Counted from the first letter of the stretch, positions 18,003-28,400 are shown. The stretch: 64,000 nt of DNA from Chloroflexota bacterium (GCA_026707745.1 JAPOWG010000089.1:62001-126000); one strand, 5' to 3'. The notes: generated by a model from the sequence alone, not told the origin. Program-made: numbers and translations.

Positions 18003-18704
18003 AGCAACGGAGTATAAAAGCCAAACGTCCCAATTCATCATGGGACGCCTGGTATATTTGGGGGGTGTCCTGGTTCCATGTGGGGACAAAGAACCCGGAC
18101 GTGCGATCACTCTAACATATTTTGTAATACAAGAGATGACGCGTCGCCTTTGCTAAACCTTCGCTTTTTCTACGCTTAGCCTACGCGACAATTGCTAAAG
18201 TTATACAGTGCTTGAATACTTCAGATATCCTTTGAAATGGCAGATCGACGACGGGTCAGTTGACTGCGCCGCCAGCGCCAGCCGGAGGATATACCTCAAT
18301 CGAACTTCTAGAAAATGTCGACGCGCGGACGACCGATTGCCCGGAACCCGCGTGAGCTATAGGCGGAGCGCGGGAAGCGCGCCAGACCGATGTAAAAGCC
18401 GCATCGAGTTTGGGATTCTCTTGGCGTTCGGCAATGGCGCCGGCATAAGCCGCATGGCGGGGGCGAGTCGCTTGGGGGAGCAGTCCATCGCGTGATTGTC
18501 CCTATGTACTGTATAGATACCTTTTCGGGTCCTTGGACAGGGCAAACTCATATCGTCGGGCGGGGCAATCTCGCGACAGCAATTGGATTAATGCATCCCT
18601 CATATTCACCACTGCCCGACTTGTGCCGCGTTCCTGGAATGGGCGAATCTATGTTATCATCGCCGGAAGATCTGAGGAGTATCTAAGTTCAAACCCACAA
18701 AGCC
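18003..18704. other. Non-coding stretch between SGNH hydrolase and radA
   Basis: About 700 bases with no convincing gene. It holds a hairpin just after the hydrolase (CGTCCCA 18026-18032 with TGGGACG 18041-18047). The short open frames here (for example 18208-18495) have arginine- and serine-rich, low-quality translations. A likely radA promoter (TATGTTATCAT near 18650) lies at its end. Confidence 0.5.
18026..18047 (+). terminator. Hairpin after SGNH hydrolase gene
   Basis: A perfect 7-bp stem, CGTCCCA/TGGGACG, with an 8-nt loop lies 24 nt after the stop codon. The downstream T tract is weak, so it is a possible terminator only. Confidence 0.4.
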
Positions 18705-20078
18705 ATGGCGAAAAAGCGCAGTACGTTTATCTGCTCAAATTGTGGCAGACGGAGTTCCGGCTACTTCGGACGTTGCCCGCAATGCGGCGAGTTTGAGAGC
18801 ATGGTTGAGCGCATTGAGGAGGCGCCCAAGTCCCGTGCTCACGGCCAAGCAGAGAGCCGCGGTCAGCGGAGGCCCGTGCGCCTTGAGGCGGTTGGTCCGG
18901 GGGAGGAAGTGCGTCTGCCGGTGCCAATCAGCGAATTCAATCGTGTTCTCGGCGGCGGCTTGGTGCCGGGCAGCCTGGTCTTGCTCGGCGGTGAACCCGG
19001 TATAGGCAAATCCACGCTCGTCATCGAATTGGCTTCGCTGCTGGCGGAGTCCGCCGGAAACGTGCTCTATGTCAGTGGCGAGGAGAGCGCGAGCCAGATC
19101 AAGATGCGCGCCGAGCGCATGGGCCTGTCCGCGCGAAATCTATTCCTGCTGACGGAGACCGATCTGGGCAATATCTTTGATCAGATCTCCGCTTTGAATC
19201 CCGTGCTGGTTGTGATCGATTCGATTCAGACAACCCATACGGACGAACTGAATTCTTCACCAGGCTTGGTAGCGCAAGTGCGAGAATGCGCCATGCGCTT
19301 GCAGTCGCTTGCCAAAGACTCAGGCGTTAGCGTGTTGATGATCGGCCATGTGACCAAAGACGGCAATATCGCCGGACCGCGTGCCCTGGAGCACATTGTT
19401 GATACTGTGTTATATCTGGAAGGCGATCCATTTCAACAGTATCGACTGCTGCGCAGTGTCAAGAATCGCTTTGGCGCCACCAGCGAAGTGGGCGTCTTCG
19501 AAATGCGCGGGCGCGGCATGGTTCAAGTGGAGAACCCCTCGCAGGTATTTCTGGAAGAACGCGTCGTCCAGGCATCCGGTTCCGCCATCGCCATTACGAT
19601 GGAAGGCACGCGACCGCTGCTGGTCGAGATGCAAGCCCTTACCAGTCCGACATCCTTCGGTAATCCGCGCCGCACGCCCAATGGTGTTGATATCAATCGC
19701 TTGCTCTTGATCAGCGCCGTCTTGAGCAAGCGAATCGGACTGAAACTGTGGGAACAGGATATTTTCGTCAATGTCATCGGCGGCATCAGGATCAGCGAGC
19801 CGGCCTCCGACCTGGCGATGGCGGTTGCCATCGCTTCAAGCTATTACGATCGCCCTGTGCCGGCGGATCTGGCGATTGTCGGAGAAGTCGGTTTGAGTGG
19901 GGAGATTCGACGGGTCGGCCAGTTAAGCATGCGCTTGAACGAAGCGCGGAAGATCGGCTTCAAGCGCGCCCTGGCCCCCAGGCTGGGGGGCAGGGCTGAC
20001 GAGATCCCAGGGGGCATCCAGTTGCTTCAGGCGCGTAACTTGTCGGAAGCCCTGCGGGGAGTCTTTGCGAACGATTGA
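18705..20078 (+). CDS. radA: DNA repair protein RadA (Sms)
   Basis: A 457-aa RecA-like ATPase for branch migration and processing of recombination intermediates. It has the N-terminal zinc finger CxxC-x10-CxxC (residues 10-27), Walker A GGEPGIGKST (about 97-106), the Walker B region VLVVIDSIQT, the RadA-specific KNRFG motif (about 252) and a C-terminal Lon-protease-like domain (NVIGGIRISEPASDLAMAVAIAS). Length and order match the family fully. No strong Shine-Dalgarno lies directly before the ATG; GAGGAG is about 25 nt upstream. It is convergent with asnS. Confidence 0.97.
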   Translation: MAKKRSTFICSNCGRRSSGYFGRCPQCGEFESMVERIEEAPKSRAHGQAESRGQRRPVRLEAVGPGEEVRLPVPISEFNRVLGGGLVPGSLVLLGGEPGIGKSTLVIELASLLAESAGNVLYVSGEESASQIKMRAERMGLSARNLFLLTETDLGNIFDQISALNPVLVVIDSIQTTHTDELNSSPGLVAQVRECAMRLQSLAKDSGVSVLMIGHVTKDGNIAGPRALEHIVDTVLYLEGDPFQQYRLLRSVKNRFGATSEVGVFEMRGRGMVQVENPSQVFLEERVVQASGSAIAITMEGTRPLLVEMQALTSPTSFGNPRRTPNGVDINRLLLISAVLSKRIGLKLWEQDIFVNVIGGIRISEPASDLAMAVAIASSYYDRPVPADLAIVGEVGLSGEIRRVGQLSMRLNEARKIGFKRALAPRLGGRADEIPGGIQLLQARNLSEALRGVFAND

Positions 20079-20093
20079 ATTGCGATTCTTTGG

Positions 20094-21431
20094 CTAGGGA
20101 TATTTGCGGTTGAGCAGGCGCGCGTAGGGTATCGTCTCGCGCACGTGATTGAGTCCACAAATCCAGGCTACCGTTCGCTCAATGCCGATTCCAAAACCGG
20201 CATGAGGCACCGTCCCGAATTTCCGCAACTCAAGGTACCATTGGTAGGCTTCGCGCCCCAAACCCATCTTGTCGATATTTTGCTCCAGCAAGTCCAGTTC
20301 GTGAATGCGTTCGCTGCCCCCGATGATCTCACCATAGCCTTCCGGCGCCAGCAGATCGACGCTGCGGCAGACCTCCGGGCGCCCTTCTACCGGTGTCATG
20401 TAAAAGGCTTTTACGGCGGTAGGGTAGTTATAGACAAAGACCGGCTTGTCGAAGATCTCCGCCAGCGCGGTTTCCTGTGGGCTGCCGAAATCTTCGCCCC
20501 AGGCAATTGCAAGCTCGGCTTTCGCTTCAGGATCATCGGTCGCTTCCGCTAGCTCTTGCAGTCGTTCGACGGCGTCGTCGTAGCTGATGCGAGCAAAGGG
20601 CGCTGTGATCGCGCGCAGTTTTTTCACATCACGCTCGATTATCGCCAGTTCCCGGCTATGCTTTTCCAAGACCTGCGCCACGACATAGATCACCAGGCCC
20701 TCTTCTATGTCCATCAACTCTTCGAGGCTGCAAAAGGCGATTTCCGGCTCCAGCATCCAGAACTCGATCAGGTGTCTGCGGGTCTTGGATTTTTCTGCGC
20801 GGAAGGTCGGTCCAAAGCAATAGACTTTGCCAAAGGCCATGATGTTGGCTTCGTTGTAGAGTTGACCGGTCTGCGCCAGAAAGGCCGGATCGCCAAAATA
20901 GTCAACCTCGAATAGCGTAGTCGTTTCTTCCCCGGCCGCCGGCGTGATGATTGGCGTATCTACAAGCAAAAAACCCTGATCGTCCAGCCAGTCCCGCATC
21001 GCTTTGATAATGGTGGCGCGGATGCGTAAGATCGCCCACTGGCGGTTGCTGCGCACCCACAAGTGACGATGGTTCATCAGGAACTCGGTGCCATGTTCTT
21101 TGGGTGTGATCGGGTAATCTTGCGCCTGCTGGAGGAGTTGCAGATCTCGGATACCGATTTCGAATCCACCTGGAATGCCCGGCGCTCGTTCATCGGGCCG
21201 GACCTCGCCCGTGATGACAACCGAAGACTCTTGCGTGAGCCCGCGGGCAATTTCGAATGCCTCCGCGTCCATTTCTCGTTTGAAGGCGACGCATTGCGCC
21301 TGGCCGCTGCCATCGCGCAGCAGGATGAATTGCAGCCTGCCTTTGCCGGTCTTGCTGTAAACCCAACCGCGCACGGTGACTTCTTGACCTGCGTAGCGGG
21401 CGATATCTTTGATCTGTATGACTTCTGCCAC
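20094..21431 (-). CDS. asnS: Asparaginyl-tRNA synthetase
   Basis: A 445-aa class IIb synthetase. The N-terminal OB-fold ([18 protein letters not shown]...) binds the anticodon. The catalytic domain carries motif 2 ([21 protein letters not shown]) and motif 3 ([16 protein letters not shown]). The [19 protein letters not shown] stretch and overall size match AsnRS rather than AspRS, which has a larger insertion. It is followed on the same strand upstream by a Sua5-like gene 64 nt away; both act on translation. Confidence 0.93.
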   Translation of the reverse strand: MAEVIQIKDIARYAGQEVTVRGWVYSKTGKGRLQFILLRDGSGQAQCVAFKREMDAEAFEIARGLTQESSVVITGEVRPDERAPGIPGGFEIGIRDLQLLQQAQDYPITPKEHGTEFLMNHRHLWVRSNRQWAILRIRATIIKAMRDWLDDQGFLLVDTPIITPAAGEETTTLFEVDYFGDPAFLAQTGQLYNEANIMAFGKVYCFGPTFRAEKSKTRRHLIEFWMLEPEIAFCSLEELMDIEEGLVIYVVAQVLEKHSRELAIIERDVKKLRAITAPFARISYDDAVERLQELAEATDDPEAKAELAIAWGEDFGSPQETALAEIFDKPVFVYNYPTAVKAFYMTPVEGRPEVCRSVDLLAPEGYGEIIGGSERIHELDLLEQNIDKMGLGREAYQWYLELRKFGTVPHAGFGIGIERTVAWICGLNHVRETIPYARLLNRKYP

Positions 21432-21495
21432 GATGCCTTCCTCGGTTTGCAGTCGGTGTTTTGTTCAGCCAGTATAGCATGACTGACGGAAGCGG

Positions 21496-22563
21496 TTAAC
21501 GTCGCGGCTTCACGTCAATCACGTCGCCCTCGGCAGCGCGTAGCAGCCGATCGCCGATCGCCAGGCCCACTCCAGTTGTATCGGGAGCGCGCGCCAATAT
21601 CCACTTGGCGCCTCGGCTGTCAAGCGCTCGCAATGCTGAAAACAAGCGGGTGGCCGCCGCATCGAGATCTGCGCCCAAGCTCTCGACTTTGACATCAAGA
21701 TCGGCAAAGCGCCTTACATCTTTCTCCAGCGTCATCACGCCAACATGGTCATGATCGTCGGCGAATGCCTTGATGGCTGCCCAGACAGCAACGTCATCTT
21801 CGCCGCGAAACAGGATGACTGTCGCTCTCGGTGAGTAATGTTTGAGCATGCTGCCAGGCGACGGCGAAGCGGTGTCGTCGCCGGTCAGATACCGAGGTTG
21901 ATAAGTGAGATCTGGAACGATCGCGCGCAATTCTTCCAGCGCGACGCCGCCCGGACGCAGGACCTGCGGTGCCCCCCCAACCAAGCTGAGAATCGTCGAC
22001 TCCAAGCCGATTGCCGTGGGACCCCCGTCCAGGATGATGTCCACGCGCCCTTCCAGGTCATCGACAACGTGTTGCGCCGTGGTTGGGCTGGGGCGCGAGA
22101 ATTTGTTAGCGCTGGGCGCGGCAATAGGCCGGCCGGCCGCGTTTATGAGCGCCAAGGCGACGGCATGATCGGGTATGCGCACCGCAACAGTATCCATCCC
22201 TGCGGTTAGATTGGCCGGCACGGTTTCACGCTTGTTCAAGACGAGCGTCAACGCGCCTGGAGCAAAGCGGTCGAGTAAACGGTAAGCGAGCTCGGGGACA
22301 GACACGGCCAGGCGCGGCAAATGGGACAAATCAGCGATATGCACGATCAGGGGATCGTTGGCCGGGCGGCCCTTGGCGCGGAAAATCTTCTCGACGGCGG
22401 CCTTGTCAAGCGCGTTGGCGCCCAGCCCATAGACCGTTTCCGTAGGGAAGGCGACCAATCCGCCATCCCTGATGGTTTCGCCCGCCAATTCTATTGGGCG
22501 CCGCTCCGGGACTTGCGGATCGACTTGGAAGTATACTGTAGTGGTCGTGTATGGTTCGCGCAT
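21496..22563 (-). CDS. L-threonylcarbamoyladenylate synthase (Sua5 type)
   Basis: A 355-aa protein of the YrdC/Sua5 family, which makes threonylcarbamoyl-AMP from Thr, bicarbonate and ATP for t6A37 of ANN-decoding tRNAs. The YrdC domain occupies residues about 25-205 (AFPTETVYGLGANAL, the KGRPANDPLIVHI signature, PSANKFSRPSPT). The C-terminal Sua5 domain (about 235-355) includes the linker SPGSMLKHYSPRA typical of the long form. The start at 22563 (ATGCGCGAACC) is consistent with family length. Confidence 0.93.
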   Translation of the reverse strand: MREPYTTTTVYFQVDPQVPERRPIELAGETIRDGGLVAFPTETVYGLGANALDKAAVEKIFRAKGRPANDPLIVHIADLSHLPRLAVSVPELAYRLLDRFAPGALTLVLNKRETVPANLTAGMDTVAVRIPDHAVALALINAAGRPIAAPSANKFSRPSPTTAQHVVDDLEGRVDIILDGGPTAIGLESTILSLVGGAPQVLRPGGVALEELRAIVPDLTYQPRYLTGDDTASPSPGSMLKHYSPRATVILFRGEDDVAVWAAIKAFADDHDHVGVMTLEKDVRRFADLDVKVESLGADLDAAATRLFSALRALDSRGAKWILARAPDTTGVGLAIGDRLLRAAEGDVIDVKPRR

Positions 22564-22659
22564 GTGCCTGGCGCAGCCCGCCTGATTGGTTATACTCCTA
22601 TTTTACAAACCAGCATTCGCGAGAGCGGAACGAGTCTGCTTTTGCGTGAGCGCGGAAAT

Positions 22660-22688
22660 CCTTTTCGCTGGTTACGCGCCGAGCGGCT
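22660..22688 (+). repeat. Intergenic dispersed repeat (copy 1)
   Basis: CTTTTCGCTGGTTACGCGCC and the following GAGCGGCT closely match the reverse complement of bases about 56097-56125. It lies in a 285-base gap between the Sua5 and epimerase genes that otherwise holds nothing recognisable. Confidence 0.5.
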
Positions 22689-22848
22689 CTTGCTGCGACC
22701 GCTTGTGTAGCTGGCGGATTCCGACGCATTCTACCATGCAGAAGCCCTCATCCATCGCCGAAGATGATATCGTCAAGGGCTCTACGCTAAAGCCCGGTTA
22801 ATGTCGCTATCGTATCATGAGAGAGACCAACGACGGAGAGAAGACCCG

Positions 22849-23802
22849 ATGACAGTATTGGTTACAGGCGCCGCCGGATATCTCGGCAATCAAATCGTAA
22901 AAAAGCTGGTCACGCTGGGCCATCCGGTGCGGGCGCTGGTGCGACGCCCCGTGAAAGCGCAATTGCGCCTGCGCGAAGTCGCCGCGAGCATCGAAATCGT
23001 CGAGGGCGATGTTACCGTGCCAGCTAGCTTGCCCCCGGTCATGGAGAATGTCAGCGCGGTTATTCACCTGGTCGCCATCGCTATGGAAAAGCGCGGGCAG
23101 ACTTACGAAGCGGTCAACTTTCAAGGTACGGTTAACGTTCTTGAAGCAGCGCAAGCAGCCGGCGTCAAACGATTCATCAATATGAGCCAGAACGGCGCCC
23201 GTAGCGATCTTCCTTACCGATTCCTCGCTAGCAAAGGGCGCGCCCAGGAATACGTTGCCGCATCGACCTTGCAGTGGACAGCGCTGCGTCCCTCCGCCAT
23301 CTTCGGTCCGCAAGACGAATTCTTCAATACCTTCGCGCGCCTGCTGAAGTTGACACCGATCGTATTTCCCTTGATCGGCGGGGGGAAAGCCGAATTTCAG
23401 CCGGTTTCCGTACATGATGTGGTCGAGGCTACGATTCGCAGCCTCGACGATGATGGCGTCATCGGGCGGGAATTGACGCTGGGCGGACCGGAAGTGTTGA
23501 CCCTGGGTGAAATCGAACGGCGCATCATCAGCGCCATGAACACTTGGCGCCTGCTCGTGCCGGTTCCGGTCGCTGCGCTGCGCCCGGTAGTGGGTGTCAT
23601 GGAAGCGATTTTGCCGGGATCTCCCGTAAGCGCCAGCTTGCTGGAATTGCTCGCCGTGCCGAACACTGTGCCGGACAATGCGCTGGTGACTCACTTTGCT
23701 ATGCAGCCTATCCCATTTGCGGGCGAGCATATCGCGTATCTGAAGGACAACACCATCGGCGATGCCTTCGCGAAGTTTTTCCGGGACGCTACCGTGAATT
23801 GA
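22849..23802 (+). CDS. NAD(P)-binding epimerase/NDUFA9-like protein
   Basis: This 317-aa atypical SDR starts with the Rossmann motif TGAAGYLGNQIVKKL and continues with VRALVRRP, EVASIEIVEGDV-like strands and a HLVAIAMEKRGQTYEAVN segment. The pattern is that of the complex-I NDUFA9/YwnB-type subgroup of NAD-dependent epimerase/dehydratases. The usual YxxxK is weak (YRFLASKGRAQEYV). ATG 22849 with GGAGAG upstream is preferred over ATG 22801. The substrate is unknown. The 3' end overlaps the convergent glycosyltransferase gene by 14 bases. Confidence 0.85.
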   Translation: MTVLVTGAAGYLGNQIVKKLVTLGHPVRALVRRPVKAQLRLREVAASIEIVEGDVTVPASLPPVMENVSAVIHLVAIAMEKRGQTYEAVNFQGTVNVLEAAQAAGVKRFINMSQNGARSDLPYRFLASKGRAQEYVAASTLQWTALRPSAIFGPQDEFFNTFARLLKLTPIVFPLIGGGKAEFQPVSVHDVVEATIRSLDDDGVIGRELTLGGPEVLTLGEIERRIISAMNTWRLLVPVPVAALRPVVGVMEAILPGSPVSASLLELLAVPNTVPDNALVTHFAMQPIPFAGEHIAYLKDNTIGDAFAKFFRDATVN

Positions 23803-24940
23803 GCCTCAGCAAGTCTTCGAATATGCGGCGATAGGCCTCTGTCGCGGCATCAATCGAGAAGCGCGCGCAGACCTGGGCGCGCCCGGCGCGTCCCATTTTT
23901 TCTCGCAACCCGTCGTCCCCGAGCAGCCGCAATACCGCGCGGGAGAATCCAGCGATGTCGCCGGGGTCGATGAGGAATCCCGTCTCGCCCTGGCGCACTG
24001 TCTCCGCCGGACCTCCGCGGTTGGTACTTACAATTGGCACCCCGCAGGCCATCGCCTCGAGGTTGGCTTTGCCAAAACTCTCAAACTCAGAAGCGCAAAC
24101 CACCACGTCCGCGGCTGCATAGACATTCTCGATATCGTCGCGAAAACCGATGTAGCGCAGACGCTCGCGCAGCGCGTCATTAGTGCTCGCCATCCGTACA
24201 ATCTCATCCCGATAGCGCCCATCGGCAGCTAGGCCGAAGACATTATCGCCGGCCACGATGAATCGCGCCTCCGGTTCTTGCCTGGCGATAGCTTCGGCGA
24301 GTGATTGAAAGCTGTGGTGTCCCTTGACGCGTTGAAAACGAGCGACCATGGCGACCAGGGGCGCATCCTGCGAAATGCCCAGCTCGTCGCGCAAGCGGGC
24401 TCCGTCGAGCTCCGGATGAAATCGCTCGGTATCCACGCCCGGGTAAACTACAGGCAGGTTTTCGAGGGGCATGAGAGGGGGCTCGCCAAGATACCCGTCC
24501 CGGATAGCGATTGAACGCGCTATCGTCTTCGGTATGTTGCGAAAGAATATTCGCTGCCAGGGTTTCGGCTTGAACCACCAACCCCAAAGCGTGAAGATGA
24601 ACGGTAGCCCAGCCAGTTTGGCTGCCGGGGCCACCATGGGCAAGCTGTGATAGTCGCAATGCGCCAGATCGATTCGCTCCCGTTGCAGCAGCTTGGTGAA
24701 GCGCTTGACCACGGGGAAACGCGCCCATAGAGCAGGCACAAACAAGGTCGTGGCCCCGCGAAAGGGGATGATGTGGACCGGACCCACTGTTTCGCGCCAG
24801 ATCTCGCTCAACTGCCCGTCCTTCGGCAGCAGCAGATGGCATTCGTAGTCTTTTGCGTCAAGTGAACCGGCGAGCGTCAGCAGGTCTGTTTCGCCACCGC
24901 CAAGACCGGTGTACCAGGACGCAAACAGGATTCGCTTCAT
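23789..24940 (-). CDS. Glycosyltransferase family 4
   Basis: A 383-aa GT-B glycosyltransferase. The N-terminal acceptor domain begins MKRILFASWYTGLGGGETDLL. The C-terminal nucleotide-sugar domain has VAMVARFQRVKGHH, then the EX7E motif in EFESFGKANLEAMACGVPIV and the GGPAETV loop. It probably adds a sugar to an exopolysaccharide or envelope glycan; the sugar is not predictable. It starts 15 nt after the TIR-WD40 stop on the same strand, so the two may be co-transcribed. Confidence 0.9.
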   Translation of the reverse strand: MKRILFASWYTGLGGGETDLLTLAGSLDAKDYECHLLLPKDGQLSEIWRETVGPVHIIPFRGATTLFVPALWARFPVVKRFTKLLQRERIDLAHCDYHSLPMVAPAAKLAGLPFIFTLWGWWFKPKPWQRIFFRNIPKTIARSIAIRDGYLGEPPLMPLENLPVVYPGVDTERFHPELDGARLRDELGISQDAPLVAMVARFQRVKGHHSFQSLAEAIARQEPEARFIVAGDNVFGLAADGRYRDEIVRMASTNDALRERLRYIGFRDDIENVYAAADVVVCASEFESFGKANLEAMACGVPIVSTNRGGPAETVRQGETGFLIDPGDIAGFSRAVLRLLGDDGLREKMGRAGRAQVCARFSIDAATEAYRRIFEDLLRLNSR

Positions 24941-24955
24941 CGATATTTCCCGCTT

Positions 24956-27900
24956 TTACTCGCAAAAGGGGATAGCGAGGTATTGTTCGCGTTCGGCGCA
25001 GGTCAACTCGCGCGGCGCAACCCGTTCTCGCACTCTATCCAGCAACTCATCCGCGGTGTCGACCTGAATGAGCCTGTACACGCCACTGGCATCCTTGGTT
25101 ACGACATGCTGCCCGTCCTGGCTGAGGCTGAAATCTAATACTTCATCGGGATGTTGGATGCGCTGTACCAGGGCATTCGATGTCAGGTCCCATATCAGTA
25201 GATTATTATCGGCGGCGGCGCATAGCCAGTTTCGCTCTTCCAGAAGCGCTAGTCTTCGAGCAAAGACTCCGACATCGGCGTATTCATTGAGGATCGCTCC
25301 GCTGGACGTATCAAGCACTTGCACGCTGCCATCGACGCGCGCTAGCAGGAGATACTCGCCCTGGCCCGCCAATTCGCCATAGGCGACATCGACAAAGGCG
25401 TGGCGCCGGATTGAATCCTCTGCCAGATCGATTAAGGTCAGGCCTGCCAAGCCTCCTTCGAGGCGAACGAAAAAAAAGAGGCCACCGCCGCCGTCGCCAA
25501 ATGCGACCTTGAAGCGATCCGGCGTGGCATACTCGGGCGCTAGCCCCAGCGCGTAGGCTGTCGTCGGCTCCGGCTCCGCCGTATCCCCTTGCCACAACAA
25601 GGCGCCTTCTGGGTGCAAGCTGAGAACTGCACTGCTGTCGACCGCAAATCTGACCAGCCTGGTTTCTCCAAAGTCTCCCTTGTTCAGCCGCTGTGGCGCA
25701 GCTCGGTCCCTTCGCAGCAGCAGCATTTCGCCGGTTTCGGTTTCCACCAGCAGCGCTTCCCCCTTAGGCGCCAAGTGCAGGTTCTTGACCTCATCGCGGT
25801 CAATTGTCCAACTTGCTGCCATCTGGCCATCGCGCGCGTCGTATAGGAAGATGTCGCGACCAACTGATATGGCGAGATGTGAGCCATCATCGTTAATCCG
25901 CGCCAGGCCATCCGCCTCGCTTTGGAACAGGATTTCCTTGCCACCGATTCTCTGAAGGCGCGTACCGCCGCTATCGCTGATGAGCAAGGCATCGCCCCTC
26001 TGGTTGATGACGATGTCGTCGGCTGGCTCATCCAGCGCCAGAAGCTGGCCCGATATGACGGACGCGGTATGCCAAACGTAAACGCTGCCATCAATCGCCT
26101 GTCCCAATACGATCTTGCCCGCCGCGTCGACTTCGATTCGCGCCAGATGCTGCGGCGAAAGGCCCACCTGGCGGATCAAGCTGCCATTCTTGGTTGACCA
26201 TGTGACCAGCCGGTTGTCGCTCGTCAGAGACAGCGCAACGCCTGAATCAAGGAAATGCGCCCAGACCAGGCCGGCGGCAAACTCGTCTTCGTAAGTCCGC
26301 AGAACTCTCCCTTCGTCGAGGGTAATTAGCGCCAAGCGTTTCTCGCCAATGCTATTCTGTACACCGAGCAGGGCAGTGCCGTCGCCAAATGCGATGAATT
26401 GGAGACTGTCGGTCGCGCTGGCGATACTTCCTCCGCTGATGAGCGACCAGTTGAAACCCTGGGAAAGTCGCGTTAATTGCTCTCCGGTAGAGGGGTTCCA
26501 GAGCACAAGATCGCCGATATTGGGATCACCGGCATAAGCTGGCAAACTACGACCGCCGCTGTAGGCGATGCCGCCCATTCGGTCGTAGCCCAGGTAAACC
26601 CGGCCGCCGCTGTCCGGCGTGAGCAGCGCCAGCGTCTCGGCCGAATGCTGCGCCATATTGACTACCCCGCCTGCATCCGACCAGGCGATGAGGCGCGCGT
26701 CGTCAGCGGTCACCAGCAGTTCTCTGATCGCCAGCTCGTCTCCCGATTCTGGCGCGTACTTGGCCAGGCTCCTCCCGGTATTGAGATCCCAAAGAATAAG
26801 CGCGTCGTCGCCCGCCGTGACCAACTTGCTGTCGGTTCGATATGGGGCCATTGCCCGGACGGGACCCGTATGTTCACCCAAACGATAGCGCGCGGCGCCA
26901 TCTTCGCTGGACCGAATGATCACTTCTCCATCCCCCGCTGCGGTAATCAACAACTGTCCCTCGCCGCCATAAGCAATTGCGCTGATATCGCCTTCGTGAT
27001 CGTCAATTTCGTAGTCGAGCCGCCCGCTCCCGCCGTCATAAACGAACACGCGCTTGCCTGAGCGCGGGACCAATGCAATTTGTTCGCCGGCCGGATGAAC
27101 CTGTAGCAATGAGATGTTGTCAATCGTCGCAGCAGGACGGCGCTCAAGCGCCTGACGAAGGATCTGTAAAGCCGGCCAGGGATTATCGAGGGTCTGCGCA
27201 GCTTCCCAGGCTAATGCCAGAGCCAGGTCGAGGTCTCCATCGGCGAGCGCGCGCCCCGCCCCGTCGATGACAGCCTGCGCGGCGATATCGCTCTGCAGTT
27301 GCGCCATTTCTGTGGCGCGGGCGTTGGCAGCGTAAATGGCCGTCGCTTCTTGGGAGGTCGCGGCCATCGCGGCCTGCCTGGCCGCGTATTGTGCTTGGAC
27401 GGCCGCAGTTGCCAAAACCTCTTCTCTGATGCGGACGCTGGTTGCCGCGAGATTCGATATAATCCGCACGGCGCTGTTGCTCTCTGCTGTTGCGCTTGCG
27501 GCGGCGGATCGCGCGAGTCTAGTCCCTTGCTCACTAGTAGCGTGGAACGCTGCGGTGGCGGTTGCCGCGCTTTGGCCGGCCATCACGCTCTGGACGATCC
27601 CGACGACCGCGACCACGATCAAGACGGCAAACAGGCCAAGCGCGACATGACTTGGGAATCCGCGAGCCGGCGTCGGCTTTTGCCGTCGGCTGGCGTGGAT
27701 GAATTCAACCAGAAGCTGCGATGGCTTCGGACTGCGGTTGGCTCCCTCCGCCAGCCACTGGCGCGCTTCTTCCGCACGCTCCGGGGCGAGCAGCCGATCG
27801 CTTCTGCGCCCCTCCTGACTCCATGCGCTGGCGCTGACGAGCAACTCGGTATGCAGACGCAGGTGCGCGTCAACTTGCAGGAGTTGTATCAACGTATTGG

Positions 27901-28273
27901 CGCTCGCATTGAGGTCGTCTTCTTCACGAAAGAAAACGTAGGCGTTTTCCGCAATGGCCGGATGAACAGCGACAGCGATTGCTTCGTTGATGATCAAACT
28001 GATGAAGCGCTTGCCGTTGGCAACCGCGTATTCGATTAATTCATTGCACAATTGGCTTTCGGCGGAATCTGGCGACAGGACAATCGCAATCGTATGCGAG
28101 CGCAATATCGTATCCCGCAGCGCCTGTGGATCCGCTTCAGACTTGCCAATTTCTTCATCAAGGCGGCAGACGATATTGCGGGCAGCTAGCCGCTCAGCCA
28201 ATCGACGCGTGAATTCGATATCTTCCGGGTGGTAGATGAAGAAAATGTCGTAGAAACTGCCGCCATTTTGCAT
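24956..28273 (-). CDS. TIR - transmembrane - WD40-like propeller protein
   Basis: This 1105-aa protein has an N-terminal TIR domain (about 1-140). It shows the opening strand YDIFFIYHPEDIEF, a middle strand HTIAIVLSPDSAES, and the helix QLCNELIEYAVANGK with the glutamate expected at the TIR NADase position. A TM helix follows (about 208-230), then an Ala-rich coiled coil (about 235-350), then many WD40/propeller blades (about 370-1065; GEHTGPVRAMAPY, LVTAGDDALILWDL). It ends in an ERVAPRELTCAEREQYL tail often seen after Chloroflexota propellers. The propeller may be a sensor and the TIR a signalling or NAD-consuming effector. That is inference, as no partner gene is obvious. Confidence 0.85.
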   Translation of the reverse strand: MQNGGSFYDIFFIYHPEDIEFTRRLAERLAARNIVCRLDEEIGKSEADPQALRDTILRSHTIAIVLSPDSAESQLCNELIEYAVANGKRFISLIINEAIAVAVHPAIAENAYVFFREEDDLNASANTLIQLLQVDAHLRLHTELLVSASAWSQEGRRSDRLLAPERAEEARQWLAEGANRSPKPSQLLVEFIHASRRQKPTPARGFPSHVALGLFAVLIVVAVVGIVQSVMAGQSAATATAAFHATSEQGTRLARSAAASATAESNSAVRIISNLAATSVRIREEVLATAAVQAQYAARQAAMAATSQEATAIYAANARATEMAQLQSDIAAQAVIDGAGRALADGDLDLALALAWEAAQTLDNPWPALQILRQALERRPAATIDNISLLQVHPAGEQIALVPRSGKRVFVYDGGSGRLDYEIDDHEGDISAIAYGGEGQLLITAAGDGEVIIRSSEDGAARYRLGEHTGPVRAMAPYRTDSKLVTAGDDALILWDLNTGRSLAKYAPESGDELAIRELLVTADDARLIAWSDAGGVVNMAQHSAETLALLTPDSGGRVYLGYDRMGGIAYSGGRSLPAYAGDPNIGDLVLWNPSTGEQLTRLSQGFNWSLISGGSIASATDSLQFIAFGDGTALLGVQNSIGEKRLALITLDEGRVLRTYEDEFAAGLVWAHFLDSGVALSLTSDNRLVTWSTKNGSLIRQVGLSPQHLARIEVDAAGKIVLGQAIDGSVYVWHTASVISGQLLALDEPADDIVINQRGDALLISDSGGTRLQRIGGKEILFQSEADGLARINDDGSHLAISVGRDIFLYDARDGQMAASWTIDRDEVKNLHLAPKGEALLVETETGEMLLLRRDRAAPQRLNKGDFGETRLVRFAVDSSAVLSLHPEGALLWQGDTAEPEPTTAYALGLAPEYATPDRFKVAFGDGGGGLFFFVRLEGGLAGLTLIDLAEDSIRRHAFVDVAYGELAGQGEYLLLARVDGSVQVLDTSSGAILNEYADVGVFARRLALLEERNWLCAAADNNLLIWDLTSNALVQRIQHPDEVLDFSLSQDGQHVVTKDASGVYRLIQVDTADELLDRVRERVAPRELTCAEREQYLAIPFCE

Positions 28274-28365
28274 GGGAAATTGCTACGCTGGTATTGACTA
28301 TTGCCGCGCGAAACCTGCTTATAGCATAGTTCCAATTCGGGCTCTTCACCAGTCAGTATGCGATT

Positions 28366-28398
28366 GCGTCAGACGGGGCGCAAGCGGCCGTCTGACGC
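28366..28398. repeat. 11-bp inverted repeat
   Basis: GCGTCAGACGG (28366-28376) and its perfect complement CCGTCTGACGC (28388-28398) are separated by 11 nt. They lie between the TIR-WD40 start and the terminator of the 5'-nucleotidase gene, and could act as an operator or a second terminator stem. Confidence 0.55.
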
Positions 28399-28400
28399 TC

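Noticed and set aside
18208..18495. 95-codon open frame in the gap before radA
   Set aside because: Low-complexity Arg/Ser-rich translation, no ribosome site and no family resemblance.
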